Assembly (NCBI GenBank): GCA_020091685.1
Contig: CM034600.1
Span: 5,407,837-5,471,836, forward strand
Direction of reading: 5' to 3'
DNA: 64,000 bases
Source of the DNA: Lutjanus erythropterus
Lineage: Eukaryota; Chordata; Actinopteri; Lutjaniformes; Lutjanidae
The notes under the pieces are model-generated. The model made no database searches, was not told where the DNA came from, and worked only from the letters and a program-made list of their open reading frames with translations. Numbering within the stretch: position 1 is the stretch's first letter; the number at the start of each line of letters is the position of its first letter. Position numbers and translations under genes: made by a program. Below are positions 22,380-33,620 of the stretch, in pieces.

Positions 22380-22640
22380 ATAAGGTATTATTAGCAGTTT
22401 GTTTGGGTTTAGGTACCAAAACTACTTGGTTAGGTAACATAAGTCATGGGCGTAACATAACATACGTAACTTAAAAGTAGTCCACCAGTCTCCTCATTAG
22501 AAGTCCTGTGCTTGTTTGACCTGTCCATCCACCCCAACCAGTTTTTATGTGGATTTTCTTCCTCTTTATGCACAGATTGTAATTTTCACGGCCGAGTTTT
22601 TTAGTCTGACCCACCGACTGACCTTTCGCTAAACCCCGCC
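22380..22640 (+). repeat. Dispersed repeat family E, copy 1
   Basis: Contains GTTTAGGTACCAAAACTACT, TGGTTAGGTAACATAA, CCAGTCTCCTC then AAGTCCTGTGCTTG and CATCCACCCC. The same order (AGGCACCAAAAATACCTAGC, CCAGTCTCCTGTTTGAAAGT, CACCCATCC) is seen at 33440-33620. Confidence 0.5.
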
Positions 22641-23851
22641 CCAGACAGTACCTGTCCAATCCTCGGCTGGCAACCGTAACTTGTGCTGTCAAGCTTTCCA
22701 TTTCTCTACATGGTGAGACGATGTGCATTCTGTCATTCTGCGTTTCATGACTCTGGATGGTGGTGTCTTTTTTGTAGTCTCTCAGAAGCATGAAGCACAG
22801 GGGCACAAACATAAGTTGCGAACGTTAGCATGTCTGGTTAACTAACACTAGCTAACTAGCTGTTAGATACCACTGCATCTGCATTTGTTCTGTGGGGGTT
22901 TGAATAGGAGGATGTGGGCTGATGCAGAATCAAAGTGGGCTGACGATGGTTCACTGTCTCAGGTCTAAGCCTGATAAGCTTAGCTCTTATCCCAGCTCTC
23001 TTCTGTGATCATGGTCCAGCTGGTCTGGCTGGGTGACCCGTCTCAAGGTTCGCTGCACTAATCAAGTCCCTGCGCTTCCTTTTCCCACATTATTGAGTGT
23101 ATTTCTGTCATCTATCATGTAGAAATACCTGCCGTATTTCACCAGCTGACCAATGTTTGCTGAGATGTAAGCTAGCTTTAGCCTCATTTAGCATTAAGAT
23201 TATATCATGTATGCAGCTGCGATGTAACTTTACTAAACCGTGTGTTTGTTTTAAAACATGTCAAATGAAAACAATAAAACATCAGCTTGATACTTCTCAG
23301 TTGACTCAAGTGGAGTTAGCACTAGCTTACATGAGCCAGCTTCACTTATAAAATCTGCTTATGAGTTTTTATTTTAGCCGAAAACTCCAAGGTCATCAGC
23401 TAGAAATGAGTCTGCTTTTGTTTACATCTCTAAGGAATCACACACGCTGTGTTTCAAAAACTACTCCCAATTTTAACATTAAGTCTATCACTCTTATCAC
23501 TGAAAATGCAGTGTGGGAATGGAAAGCTTGGCAGGCTTAGCAACAGTAACTAAGGAGGGTGGGGCTTAGCAAAGGGTCAATGCCAATTTTCTTTCTCTCC
23601 AAGAACTATAACTGTCAGCTAAATACACATTTTTGTAACTTTTTAAAATAAAATACATTGTATGTTCATAATAAAACATTGACAACGAGATTTGAAAATA
23701 ATGATGGATCACACGCCATAGAATATGATTAAGATCATCATACCAGGGGCCGCAAAATCTCACGTGATCTCATGGGGAGTATGATCTTATGGGATCTCAT
23801 GGGGAAGCAGATGTAAACTAAAGAGAGACTGACGTGGTGCAACAGCTTGCT
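22641..23851. other. No gene recognised
   Basis: Unassigned sequence with GCTAGCTAAC-type words common in fish repeats. The 113-codon minus frame at 22471-22812 spans repeat family E and is not a gene. Confidence 0.35.
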
Positions 23852-24290
23852 GTACTAATTGATTGATTGATTTTTATGTATTTAAGCGTCTTGCACCATA
23901 TGGTGGCCGGCCCATATGGGCTTTCTAAACACTTAGCAAGAACAACAGCCAGGATGGCCACATGACAAATCAATAACAATTCCACAAATTCAAAAAAAGG
24001 AAAAACTTCACAAGATTCATTTTCATGACAGAAACATCCCATTATTTTGGATACAGTATTCTTAATTGCCATGCATTTTCCATAAGTCTTGCTAAGACAA
24101 AGGTCTGGTCATTAAAGAGCTAACGCGACGTCTCACCTTCAGACAACCAAAACAAATCTGGATTTTTCAAGCAGAATGCTCCTCAAGTCAGTGTATACAG
24201 GGCAGTGAGAGTTATCAGGGCTATTTTTACAACCCCACACTCCTGCAGCATAAAATGAAATAGACTGAATCATAAAGTTTTGAAAATATT
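23852..24290 (-). mobile_element. LINE 3'-end fragment (minus strand)
   Basis: The plus strand starts with tandem TGATTGATTGAT, which on the minus strand is the (ATCA)n-type tail of a LINE. Reading inward on the minus strand gives FYAAGVWGCK at about 24220-24250, then CHVAILAVVLAKCLE and ends near TLKYIKINQS. The GVWG motif matches the C-terminal part of a fish LINE polyprotein as I remember it. Stops and frameshifts break the frame. The clade is uncertain. Confidence 0.45.
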
Positions 24291-24559
24291 GAAAAAAGAA
24301 AAGAAAAAAAAAGGAAACGCAGGAGGCTGAACAAGTCTGAATGAGAAAATGTTTTGACAGATGCTGTCAACACAGGTTGTCTATTCTCCAATGAGTACGG
24401 GAAGTAAGACTTTTAAATGTCAGTTTTAATATCTGCCAACAGTAGTATGCTGGCTAACAGGGATGTACTGATCACAATACTGGTCCGATCAGCACAGAGT
24501 GAGACATCTGATGAGTCATGGCCGGTCGACTAGTGCATCTCTACTTTATTGGTCATCGG
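24291..24559. other. Unassigned; A-rich run
   Basis: Has an A-rich GAAAAAGAAAAGAAAA-type tract at 24290-24315 and an AGGGATGTACTGATC word at 24460 that may be the edge of another MITE. Confidence 0.3.
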
Positions 24560-24742
24560 TCTTCTTACCTTGCAAAGTTGCTGGATTCACAAGATCACGA
24601 GATCACATGAGAATCCATCTTGCCAGGCTTCAAGTTATCTGTTATCTGCAGCTAATCAGCATCCTAGGAGAGATTATGGGCGTGGTTTTATGTGTGCCAA
24701 CGGTTAGAAGTGTCCATGGAAGTGACTTGTCTCAAGCAAACA

Positions 24743-24909
24743 ATGGTGGTTCCTGTAGAGGCTAACATAGATACTGCGATAGCATCAGTTATATCAGAAC
24801 TGGAGAGTATTTGTTCATTGAAAGAAGAACAGAAGAATGGCACTGAAGGCTTTTCTCAAAAAATGTTTCTGCTCTTCTCTTCACTGGCTTCGGCAAGAGC
24901 TTGATCTGA
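24743..24909 (+). pseudogene. RecQ-like helicase N-terminal remnant within repeat family F
   Basis: From ATG at 24743 the frame reads MVVPVEANIDTAIASVISEL then ESICSLKEEQKN. After a frameshift near 24835 the next frame gives ALKAFLKK (24841-24864). After another shift 24865-24906 reads VSALLFTGFGKSLI. TGFGKS is a Walker A (motif I) ATP-binding loop, and the order LKEEQ, LKAF, ALL, TGFGKSLI fits the start of RecQ-family helicases and of helicase-like genes spread in fish repeats. A TGA at 24907 and the loss of everything after motif I show internal deletion. The remnant is non-functional. I infer that the parent element encoded a helicase; whether that enzyme served transposition is unknown to me. 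Confidence 0.65.
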
Positions 24910-24973
24910 TTGGTTGAAGTTATCCCGTTTCAGACGTCATAGACAAATGATTCATCCAATCACCTGCCAAGTG

Positions 24974-24993
24974 TTTTTTTTTTTTTTTTTTTT
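24974..24993. repeat. Poly-T run, 20 bases
   Basis: An uninterrupted T run in repeat family F. The second copy has a run of the same length at 50847-50866. Confidence 0.9.
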
Positions 24994-25052
24994 GAAAGTG
25001 CTTGCCCTTTTCCTAACAGTTCCTAAGGACGACTTCCCAATTTGTTCTGTGT

Positions 25053-25844
25053 GGGGATGCACGTGATTAGGTGACTAGTTGACGATTAAATGTCCCCACC
25101 CATGCTAGTCAGCACCAAGTACTAGTTGTTCAAAATTTTTATCAATCTTTCATTCATGCACGATGCCAGTTATCTGTTGCCTCTAATATTTTATGCAGCC
25201 GCACGCCACTAGTCGGGGCTGTGGCTCTGTCAGACAGCAGCCCCTCTTGCCCAGTGTGTTTGCCCCGATTGCCGTGGCAACACCGGATGTTTATATCAGT
25301 AAAGTTGGACAGATGAATGTAGACTGTGACAGAATAAGCTGATATATATTCACTTGACTGGAGAAACGTGACCACATTAAGCACATACAGGGACATAAAC
25401 CTGCAAGCGGAGCTGCTGCTGCTGCTGCTGTTAGCACTGCTAACGTTAGCCACACTGTGTGTCAGGCTGGCAGCCAATGTTAGCTCTGGGTCCTTTACCT
25501 GCAGACACTGTGACCCTCTTCAGTCTGAAAAGGTGAAGCGTTTATTGAGTTGTTGTCGTGTTTTGTACATTTATGTGTAAGGCTTGTATTGCACAGTGCA
25601 AAGTATCGCGCATTTCAGCGCATTTTAAGTACGATTTGGTGATTGTAGACTGTGATTAACGGCTTCAAATGTCTCTTAATACACACAGTAATTTTTTTGG
25701 ACAGTGTTTAACATTATAAATTAATAAATTCTGCTAAATTTTAACTGCTTTCTGAGTGTTTTCTTAGTGTTAGACTTGTCGACTAGTCTAAGTTAAATTT
25801 TGCGTTTAATCGACAGGGAAATTAGTCGCCAGGAACATCCCTAG
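25053..25844. mobile_element. MITE (hAT-like) nested in repeat family F, with intact target duplication
   Basis: GTTCTGTGT occurs on both sides, at 25044-25052 and 25844-25852. The termini are imperfect inverted repeats: GGGGATGCACGTGATTAGGT on the left, and the right end read inversely is AGGGATGTTCCTGGCGACTA. GTGACTAGTTGACGATTAAA near the left is mirrored by GTCGACTAGTC and TTTAATCGACAGG near the right. It carries a short (GCT)n repeat and no transposase. The 8-9 bp duplication fits hAT. The exact boundary is uncertain by one or two bases. Confidence 0.75.
25410..25431. repeat. (GCT)n trinucleotide repeat, about 6 units
   Basis: AGCTGCTGCTGCTGCTGCTG inside the nested MITE. It produces a serine run in the minus-strand frame 25154-25477, which is not a gene. 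Confidence 0.85.
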
Positions 25845-26690
25845 TTCTGTGTAACAAACCATCAGGCGTGTCATGTTACCTGAATTCTTCACAACTCATT
25901 TGCTCATGTCATAATTCCTATGGCCACTAGATGTCGCTACCCAACAATAAACATAAATATGAGTTAAATATGGGTCATAATGAGAAGCTTGTTGTACAGA
26001 TGACCCACATGCCTGCTGTCTGGTGAGGATGTGCTACATATTTAAGGGGGAGAGTTGAAATTAAGTCAGAAATGTAAAAATAGCTTAAATCTTGGACACT
26101 GCATTTCTTGCAGCTGTTTAGTCGGGAAAGCCAATCTATGGTTTTCCAGCAGCAAACATTAAATTTGAGCCAGGAAATGTTTGATTTACACCGACACAGT
26201 CTGACGTAAATGATGGTATCTCTATCGTCTGACTGATGTAGCTGGGAATGCAGTGTGTATATTTTGACAACATAACTAAGTAATGTATTGCGGGGTCTTT
26301 TGGGAATTGCTGTCTCTCATTCTTTTTCCCTTTTCTCCATTTTTTTTCCCTCACCTGTCTCTCACTGCACATGTCTATGACAGGAGAGCAGGAGTGTGTG
26401 TTACTGAGGAAGCGTTGGCATGTGAGCAGGTCGCTAGAGATTAGCTCCAGGACAACCCTCAGGCATCAACTCCACACACACCACCATCCACAACACACTG
26501 TACACACACACGTAATTTAAATGTTAGCATGATCACTAAACCCACACAGAGGCCACTACACCGAGCCACTCCATTATTCAGCAATCTGCCAGCCAAGCGG
26601 GGAATGAAAAAGACGGAGATGAAGAGATAGACTAAGACTGGATGACAAGCAACTTGTTTGTTTGCCAAATAATTAAGGAGACATCAGTCT
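25845..26690. other. No gene recognised; probable right flank of family F
   Basis: The first bases after the nested MITE continue the family F right end. Beyond that, 25910-26120 resembles a dispersed repeat of unknown type. No coding evidence. Confidence 0.3.
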
Positions 26691-26930
26691 ACGCCGGAGC
26701 TCAGATTTAAAGACGGGGAACACAGGCGGGGAGACAGAGTCGTAATGACGCTGACGGCTGCGCTGTTGATTCTGTCACTCATGTAGATTTTATCTCTCAC
26801 AGACAATCAGAGGCACAGACAAGGCCAGGAAGCGCTTTCATTACAAGCAAGGTCTTAATGCCACACATGTGACTTGAATAAACTAGCAGAGGCTATAAAA
26901 GTGCAGTGGCTGCTCGCTTTCTGTTTGTGA
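26691..26930. other. Low-repeat block; possible regulatory DNA
   Basis: Contains GTCGTAATGACGCTGACGGC and CTATAAAAG (about 26894). No repeat is recognised. A TATA-like word alone does not prove a promoter. Confidence 0.2.
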
Positions 26931-29900
26931 TGTGATGAGGTAACAGAAATGAAAGACAGAAACAACATATTTAACAGATTATTTATCTCTCTTACGTCTG
27001 GAAAGTTGGACCTGTTTTTCAAGCGATGGGGGAGACGTCCTCCTCAATTTTCAAAGTCCTGTTTTTGTCTATCTCTGAACACTGTCCAGCCACCATCGTC
27101 CTGTTCAGAGAAGAGTTTGCAAAAATGTTCATAAGATTGTCTGACTCACCTTCAGTTATTTCCATAAACTCAAAGCAATAAGTATAAGGAGTAATAGCAA
27201 GTGCTTCTTATATTTAAATTATATTTAAATAATAAGAACTAGGACAAACCCATATTTTGAGGGGGTTTTGATTTTCACTCTTCAATTATACTGGGGAAAT
27301 ACATTTTAAAAGATCAAACTCTTGGCTATTAAACCTTATAATGGGCCAATGTCTGAGTGATTACATTTTTTATTAAATGTCAACTCCATCAGATGGAAAA
27401 TTTTTTAATTTTTTTTCATTTCACAGCTTAGTTGTAGTGAACAGCCATTTTAAGTTGCTGAGAGTTTTCTTAATGCTAATCAAAATACACATTTTTAAAC
27501 TGTAATTCTTATTTAGCTTTGATTTAGAAGGGCTACAGAGTTGACATGTTATGGTTAAGACACATCTGATAGCAATTTTATTTCACAAATTTGTCAAAAA
27601 TAGAAAGTTTGCCCATGCTTGAGCCAGTATTCCAACCTTTTTTAAACCAGGCAGTGAGACAGGGGTCCTTAGGGTATAAATAACCCTTTTTATGCCTGAT
27701 TTAATCTTGTTTTTCTAAAAATCTGACAGAAATCCAAAATAAAATCCAACATACAAGTTTTAAAGGGCCAACATTTTCATTAAAAAAAATCTGATTTTGA
27801 ATATCATGTTTTTATACTGGCACCGAGGACACATTAAGATCTGATTGTTCAAATAACATTCAGAGGTGATCTGGGTCGAATGTACGTTCAATTATGCCCC
27901 CTTTAGCTACACAAAATGATACGATTCAAGTGTTGAAACCATCCCTGCACACATATGTCCATGTGTCCTTTACGTTGGCATAAATGTTAAGCAATACATC
28001 CAGTAGAGGGTGCTGTTCGAGTCAGAAGTTACCCCATGGCGACGCTGGAGGAGGTTGTTATGCGTGTAACTCGAAAGAGGCAAAAGTGGAGGCAGCGTTG
28101 TAGACGGCGGCAGCCACTGAATGAACCACAACAACTTCTTTTGTCATGTCCTTTTGCCCCGTCTCGCTCGAGCTTTTGGTGACACTGTCACAATGCCCCA
28201 ACAGGTAGTGGAGGTGCCGCTCCATTTTGTCCACATCTGTAAGCTTTCAGAGAATGATCACAGAAACTAATAAAATGAACACGAGTGTGTCTAACATTAA
28301 GTATAAATTAGCCTCAAGGCTTATTTTTTTGTCGTGAATATGTCCTGAGCAGCAGTGAAGGGCCGCCTTTTCAACTGATGTTGTCTGCAAAAGTACACAT
28401 GAAACAGCTGTGAGTTCATGTGGTTCAGTGTAATGAAAGTTATGTGTTCACTTCAACTGATTTCACTGCTGAACTAGTAACCACAAAATCCCCAGACTCC
28501 ACTGAAAAATAGCACAATTTAGAGAATTGTTAAGTGAGAAGAAAGTTTGTGAAACAGCCACAGAAAATTCATAATCATCTGTGCCTTCTTGCAAGTTCAG
28601 CACTAAATGCAACACATTAAGTTGCTTCTTTCCTCGTAAATTTGCAAATGTTAGACATTTCATTATGTATTTCTTGGTATAAAAAGCCTTGTGTCTGTTT
28701 GTCCCAGCACGTTGGCCCGTATTGTTGACTCACCAGTTACAAACTTCCATATGGGGACGCATTCTAGTGCCAGGTGTCAACTGACGTACTGAGATTTTCC
28801 ACTTCTCATCTGGATTTTATCTGGGTATGAGACACTTTATATGAAGTAAGTAAGTTTAGAGAACTGACATTTTTACCCATAGTACCTTTAGCAGATTATG
28901 ACAAAGGTTAGCACTTCTTACTGACTATCCATGAGTGCAGTATTTTCATAAGGTAAATTACTTTGCTTGTTAAGAAGTGTGACTTGTTTTATAACATTTT
29001 TCTTGCAGAGGATGTTTTGAATTATGATGTCCTCCAATTCTGTGAGGTTAATGGCCCTTACTTCAAGAAAGTTGGTTTGCATCGTGAGCATGACAGAAAC
29101 TGAAATTAAATGACTTGTTTAAGTGCATAATAGTTTCTGACAGTCAACAAAATTACCTGCTGTACAACTGGTCAAGTCCAGCGAAAAATGTCAAACAATA
29201 CTTAATACTGTCAGTTCTTGAATATTTTGTAATAGGCTAATATTTGTATTCTTTCTCAGAATAACTGTAAATCAATTCAATTATCAAAGGTAGACTGTCT
29301 TTAAAATAATCAGTGAACGTAAATGACCAAATAACTCAACAATACTTCACCCAGTTTGTGTTATGTTACTCTCACAGCCCTCTTCTATTGTGCCAAATGG
29401 AGAATTTGGAATGACTAAAAACAAGTAGCAGAGTGAATGGGACGGAGGGACAACAGTGTGTGCTTATTTATATCAAAGCGTCTATGCTAATCAGCTGGCT
29501 GGTAATGTGAGGTTGAGCTGCTCTGGGCTCTGTGGGTATTTGGACCACATTTCTCTGCTGTGCCGGCCAGGTGAGGCGCGCTGCCAACACCAGGCTCTCT
29601 GCCAAGCCGGATTGGAAATCCACTGCCGGCGTACTGGCAGCGGCCACCGGCTTCAGTCACCACATTAACCTGTGGATGCTACTGTGAAAAAACACTATAC
29701 ACAGGTAATTGCCAAAATAACAACAAATTCACACCAGTTCTCAAGGCTGTAAAGAAATATATGCACTTTGTACCTTGGAATGTTGTAAATATACTGTAAG
29801 AAACAACTGAGATTTAAAGCACATGTCCAAGATGTCCTTCATAACAGGTCCTGGAGTCTCATTAGTGTTCTCCAGCACTGTGTTACTAGGAGAGCACAGG

Positions 29901-30079
29901 TTCAGACACCTGAGGACCTCAACACCTCCTGTAAGGAGACTGAGGAGGCAACTTTATGGAGGTGTGATTGTAGGTGAAGCTGTGGTCCGAGGTGGACGAA
30001 TGAGCAGTGGGAGGGAAACAGTACAGTGTAAAGACTGCTGACAGATGACCCCATAATCAAAAATACTTACTTTTCCCCC
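26931..30079. other. No gene recognised; partly dispersed repeat
   Basis: 27180-27830 is AT-rich with several T runs. 27840-28290 (ATTCAGAGGTGATCTGGGTC, CGTTGGCATAAATGTTAAGC and following) resembles a dispersed fish repeat, a weak call. 29450-29670 is GC-richer with a 70-codon + frame that I could not support as an exon. Confidence 0.35.
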
Positions 30080-30600
30080 TGGCTTTTAGTGCTATTTATC
30101 CGGCTAGATACTTTTGCTGTGAGATGCAGAGTTTTGTAGATATCAGCCACAGAGATGTCTGTGCTTCTCTCATGATGGGAGTAAATGGCACTTGGCTTGT
30201 GGTGCTCCAAGCACCAACATGCATCAAAAGAATTATCCATACATCTTTTTGTGAGCAGTTTCATGTAGTAACTACTTTCTTTCTGCAGGAGAATCTTTTG
30301 AATTACTTTAGAGTTGACTGAAAGAAAGTAGTTCCTACATGAAACTGCTTACAACAAGGTGTGTGGAGTAACCAGGTCATGATTTTTGAAAAGATACATT
30401 GCTGTTGAATTGTACAGAGCACTTAGTGCCACTGGAGACAAGGCAGATATATATTTATATAATTGGATACTGAACTATCAACTCTGTTAAATACACCACG
30501 CTCGACCTCACCACACCGCAGACTTTATGAGTTGTGGCTGCTGCGGTGGAGTGGGCCAATCACACATCACATTAAATCAAAGAATAATTGCGGTTATTGG
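30080..30600. repeat. Two head-to-head copies of a dispersed repeat (family G)
   Basis: On the minus strand 30080-30283 contains GAAACTGCTCACA-type sequence, and on the plus strand 30320-30600 runs GAAAGAAAGTAGTTCCTACA, TGAAACTGCTTACAACAAGG, AACCAGGTCATGATTT. This matches a common fish repeat as I remember it, present here as an inverted pair. Confidence 0.5.
30251..30352. repeat. 102-nt near-perfect hairpin (inverted repeat)
   Basis: Arms 30251-30283 and 30320-30352 pair over 33 bp with one mismatch and one G-T pair, around a 36-base loop. The left arm core is GCAGTTTCATGTAGTAACTA and the right arm core is GTTCCTACATGAAACTGC. The size and pairing resemble a miRNA precursor, but the arms are the facing edges of two repeat copies. 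Confidence 0.85.
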
Positions 30601-31380
30601 CTGCAAGCAAAACCATACCAACATTTTTTTTTCTAGGTCTGGGTAGAAAAATGATTTGAGCGCAGGTATTGTTTGACTGGAGAAGTTTCAATGCTGCTTT
30701 GTATTGGGTTATTTTGGTCAGTGACTTCGGTCAGTGAGAGTAGTGCTGCCCAGATAACGAGTTGGAGCCGTAGACTGTATTTTAAATAGGTTGTAATCCT
30801 GTTGAATATGCAATCTTTGGTTGAAGCAAGTTGTTTTCCCCCACCTCCTCCTCCCCAGACACGACAGAAAACGACATGCAGCATCGTAAATTGGCAATAA
30901 CTAGCAACAACAAGTCCTCCTGTAAATTGATCAACTGTTTATAATTGTTAGTTGTCTGTCCATGTAAAGCTAAGCCCATTACCCTGAAAACAAAAGACAG
31001 TGGGTGGTGAGTTAATGGGCTGCCCGTCTCACTGCCTGCCAAACTCTATTACCATTTAGCTCAATTTAACAGTTATGAACGTCTACATCTTCTACAAGAT
31101 TATTAATGATTTCTTGCACCTCTTAAACAGACATGTACTCATTCAGCAAAAATTCTGCATTAATTTGAACTCTGATTCGTGTGAATCTCTCAACGGACAT
31201 ACAAAACAGCTATCCGGTCCAGAATAGAAATTTCAAAGTTCAACTTGTTTCCTTGATCTCTGATGGCACATTGTGGTCATTTTAAGGTTTATTATCATAA
31301 ATAGATTCCAGATTTCTCCTTTAAAGGTGTCGGGTATTGATACCGAGCCATACCACTGACAGTGGGAAGGTTTTTTCTGT
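30601..31380. other. No feature recognised
   Basis: Unassigned. A CCCCCACCTCCTCCTCCCC stretch lies at about 30838-30856. Confidence 0.35.
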
Positions 31381-31589
31381 TAAAGGACCAGTGTGTAGGA
31401 TTTAGAGGCTGCCAGTGGTGAGCTTGCAGATTGAAAACAAGTTGTCTCACTCTCTCCTTTCAAGCTTCTATAGGAGTACCTTTGGTGACTGTGAAATGCG
31501 CAAGGTTGTATCTAGACACACTCCCTCTGTAGATAGGGAGATAAAGTGCTCATTCTCATCCCTATAAATCTTACACACTGCACCTTTTA
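31381..31589. mobile_element. Short MITE with GTGTAGGATTTA termini
   Basis: Begins TAAAGGACCAGTGTGTAGGA and ends AATCTTACACACTGCACCTT, an inverted pair with few mismatches over about 24 bp. This is an abundant fish non-autonomous DNA element, internally deleted here (209 bp). The flanks show no clear target duplication. Confidence 0.8.
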
Positions 31590-32794
31590 GTTTAGGCAAC
31601 TTGAACGGCGTGGTTAGTGTTTGAAAGACCACGGTCATGGTTACATGATTAACATGCCAGTGACTTTGCTGCTTGTGTGGATGAGTTTTAATATACAGCC
31701 ATCCAGCTCCCTGACCTCCACAACCTCACTTGTACATACATTATATAAACATCCCACTACTTGTTACATTGACACTGCAAGAAGTAGTAGTATGCAGATT
31801 AGCTGCATAATAATGCTGCCTGTTGGCTGCATATGAACAGTCTAAGTTGTAGTTTGTTACATCAACTTTATATACTCTGGGCAGCCTTGGGCTATTTGTT
31901 CGTATCTGTGGTTTCTGGTTTTCTTCAGTCCCACCAAACTCCCACAGAGGTGAAGTTCTCTGCAAGTTTTTCCATTGTTTGGGTTGGCATGTAGCCTATG
32001 AGGTCATTTCCTCTGATAAGCTTGTGCACAAATCTCTGTCACATGTTTTCCGTGAACTCTTTTTGCTAATATTTGTTTATAATATATAGTATTTATAGAT
32101 TGCTGTTCAGCTTGACCTTTCTGCTGTTTCTCATCATGTACGTCTTCCATTTGTCTGTACTGTTCTGCAGTAGTCTTTGTCAGTCCCTGCCATGATGGTG
32201 AATGTAGCTCCTACACGTTAAACTGTTCAGAAAGGTTATGTCCATTCCAATTATTCAACTCCGTTCTACTTGTATAAGCCGTCTTATGCAACTTGTGTAT
32301 TTACATTTTTGTATTCTTTTACCCTGTACTTATTTTAAGATCTTAACCCAGCATTAAAGTCATTGATGTCATGTGATGATTCCAATACTCAGTGTCCTTT
32401 GAGCTCTGTTTTGGTCTCCACCAACACCAGAGGCAAATATCTGGCTCTTTAGTTGCTAAATGCTTTGCTTTTGTTCGCCAGTTCCTAACTTTGTCCATCT
32501 GCTGTCCGATGCTGGTGGTTTATCAAAGATTTCCTACTGAAAATAGCTTCCCTCAGGTGCTGGAAACACAACTGATGGGTAGGCGTTCTCCCTCTTGTCT
32601 TTGTGTGTAGATTATGGAAGTAAATTGAAGGTATTGATGGAATGCATTTATTATATGAACAAAAAACTGTTTAGACAGGTCTCTCACAGAAATAGCAACA
32701 ATAAAGGCTCAGCAGAGATAAACGATAAGTATTACTGTGGGGTTTTTTTTAACTTCAACAGAATATGCCACATTGGAGCAGTTTAATTTAATTC
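31590..32794. other. No feature recognised
   Basis: AT-rich unassigned sequence. Frames of 60-75 codons on both strands are unconvincing. Confidence 0.35.
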
Positions 32795-32950
32795 AAATTG
32801 GCTAGCTGTTGCTCCTGTTTTCAGTCTTCTTGCTAAGCTAAGCTAATGAATTGCTGGCTCCAGCCTCACATTAAACAGGCAGACATAAGAGTGGTATTGA
32901 TATTCTCTTCAAACTCTTGGCAAGAAAGCAAATAAGTGTATTTCCAAAGA
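32795..32950 (+). repeat. Dispersed fish repeat (GCTAGCTGTT / GGCAAGAAAGC type)
   Basis: GGCTAGCTGTTGCTCCTGTT, TTCAGTCTTCTTGCTAAGCT, TAAACAGGCAGACATAAGAG, TGGTATTGATATTCTCTTC and TTGGCAAGAAAGCAAATAAG follow one another as in a very common percomorph repeat. Its name and superfamily are not certain to me. Confidence 0.7.
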
Positions 32951-33090
32951 TGTTGAGGTAATCATTTCAGAAATGCAGGGACATCCAGATTTTGTCATCA
33001 TCAAGGTCGGCAGTAAGAGAGTGTTGGACTTAAGTGGAACACATAGCTGTGTGTCATCTGTATAGCCAGAGACCTGGGGAGATACATGTT

Positions 33091-33272
33091 TTGGGTGGCA
33101 GTAGATCAGTCTGTAAGGACATGGCTTGGGAGCCGAAGGGTTGCCGGTTCAAGTCCCACATGGGTTGTGTGTGTGTGTGTGTATTTCAGGAATGTGTTTG
33201 TACGTACAAAATTACAACAAAGTGAAAAACATAATTTCCTCTCGAGGATTAATAAAGTATGAATTCTTAGAG
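33091..33272 (+). mobile_element. tRNA-derived SINE
   Basis: A box-like GTAGATCAGTCTGTAAGG (33101-33118) and B box GGTTCAAGTCC (33146-33156), 45 bases apart as in a tRNA promoter. A (GT)n stretch follows, then the tail ATAATTTCCTCTCGAGGATT, AATAAAGTA, which is the 3' end of a known teleost SINE group. Internal pol III promoters drive such elements. The body between B box and tail is shortened. Confidence 0.75.
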
Positions 33273-33439
33273 ACGAGGATGTCATCCCTGTTACCTACAG
33301 AAGGAAATCATGCACATTGAAAACAACAGTGGGACAAGAATGGATCCCTGTGGAACACCCTATTTATACAGAATTACAGAGGAACACTTCCCACATGACA
33401 TTCCAACTTTATTCACTGTTGTTCTTAAAAGTTAGCAAT

Positions 33440-33620
33440 AAGAAATATGCAGGTTCCCCTTACACTTAAAAAATACAGGACTTGGGGAGGTTAAGGCACC
33501 AAAAATACCTAGCTAGGTTTAGAATATGATCCTGGTTTGGGATCAACACTGACTGTTGGTCTCACAAGTGCTCAGCCAGTCTCCTGTTTGAAAGTCTTCT
33601 GTCTTACCCACCCATCCTCC
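33440..33620 (+). repeat. Dispersed repeat family E, copy 2
   Basis: ACAGGACTTGGGGAGGTTAA, AGGCACCAAAAATACCTAGC, TAGGTTTAGAA, ACTGTTGGTCTCACA, CCAGTCTCCTGTTTGAAAGT and CACCCATCC run in the same order as at 22380-22640. Confidence 0.55.

Larger units (their letters stand above)
24560..25052 (+). mobile_element. Helicase-derived repeat family F, copy 1 (first part)
   Basis: Shares with 50596-50930 the blocks TTACCTTGCAAAGTTGCTGG (there TTACCTTGCAAGGCAGCTGG), GAATCCATCTTGCCAGGCTT, TTGATCTGATTGGTTG, a 20-base T run, then GAAAGTGCTTGCCCTTTTCC and TAAGGACGACTT. This copy also has a helicase-like coding remnant that the other lacks. A MITE interrupts its right end at 25053. Confidence 0.7.

Noticed and set aside
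22471-22812. 113-codon minus-strand frame
   Set aside because: It overlaps dispersed repeat family E and has no recognisable domain.
25154-25477. 107-codon minus-strand frame with serine run
   Set aside because: The serines come from a (GCT)n repeat inside a MITE. No transposase motif.
29456-29668. Possible exon in GC-richer DNA ending at CCAG|GTGAGG
   Set aside because: The donor is good, but there is no polypyrimidine acceptor upstream and the peptide (YQSVYANQLAGNVRLSCSG) is not convincing.
30251-30352. Annotating the hairpin as a miRNA gene
   Set aside because: The arms are the edges of two inverted copies of a dispersed repeat, and pairing is more perfect than in most miRNA precursors. 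Kept as an inverted repeat.
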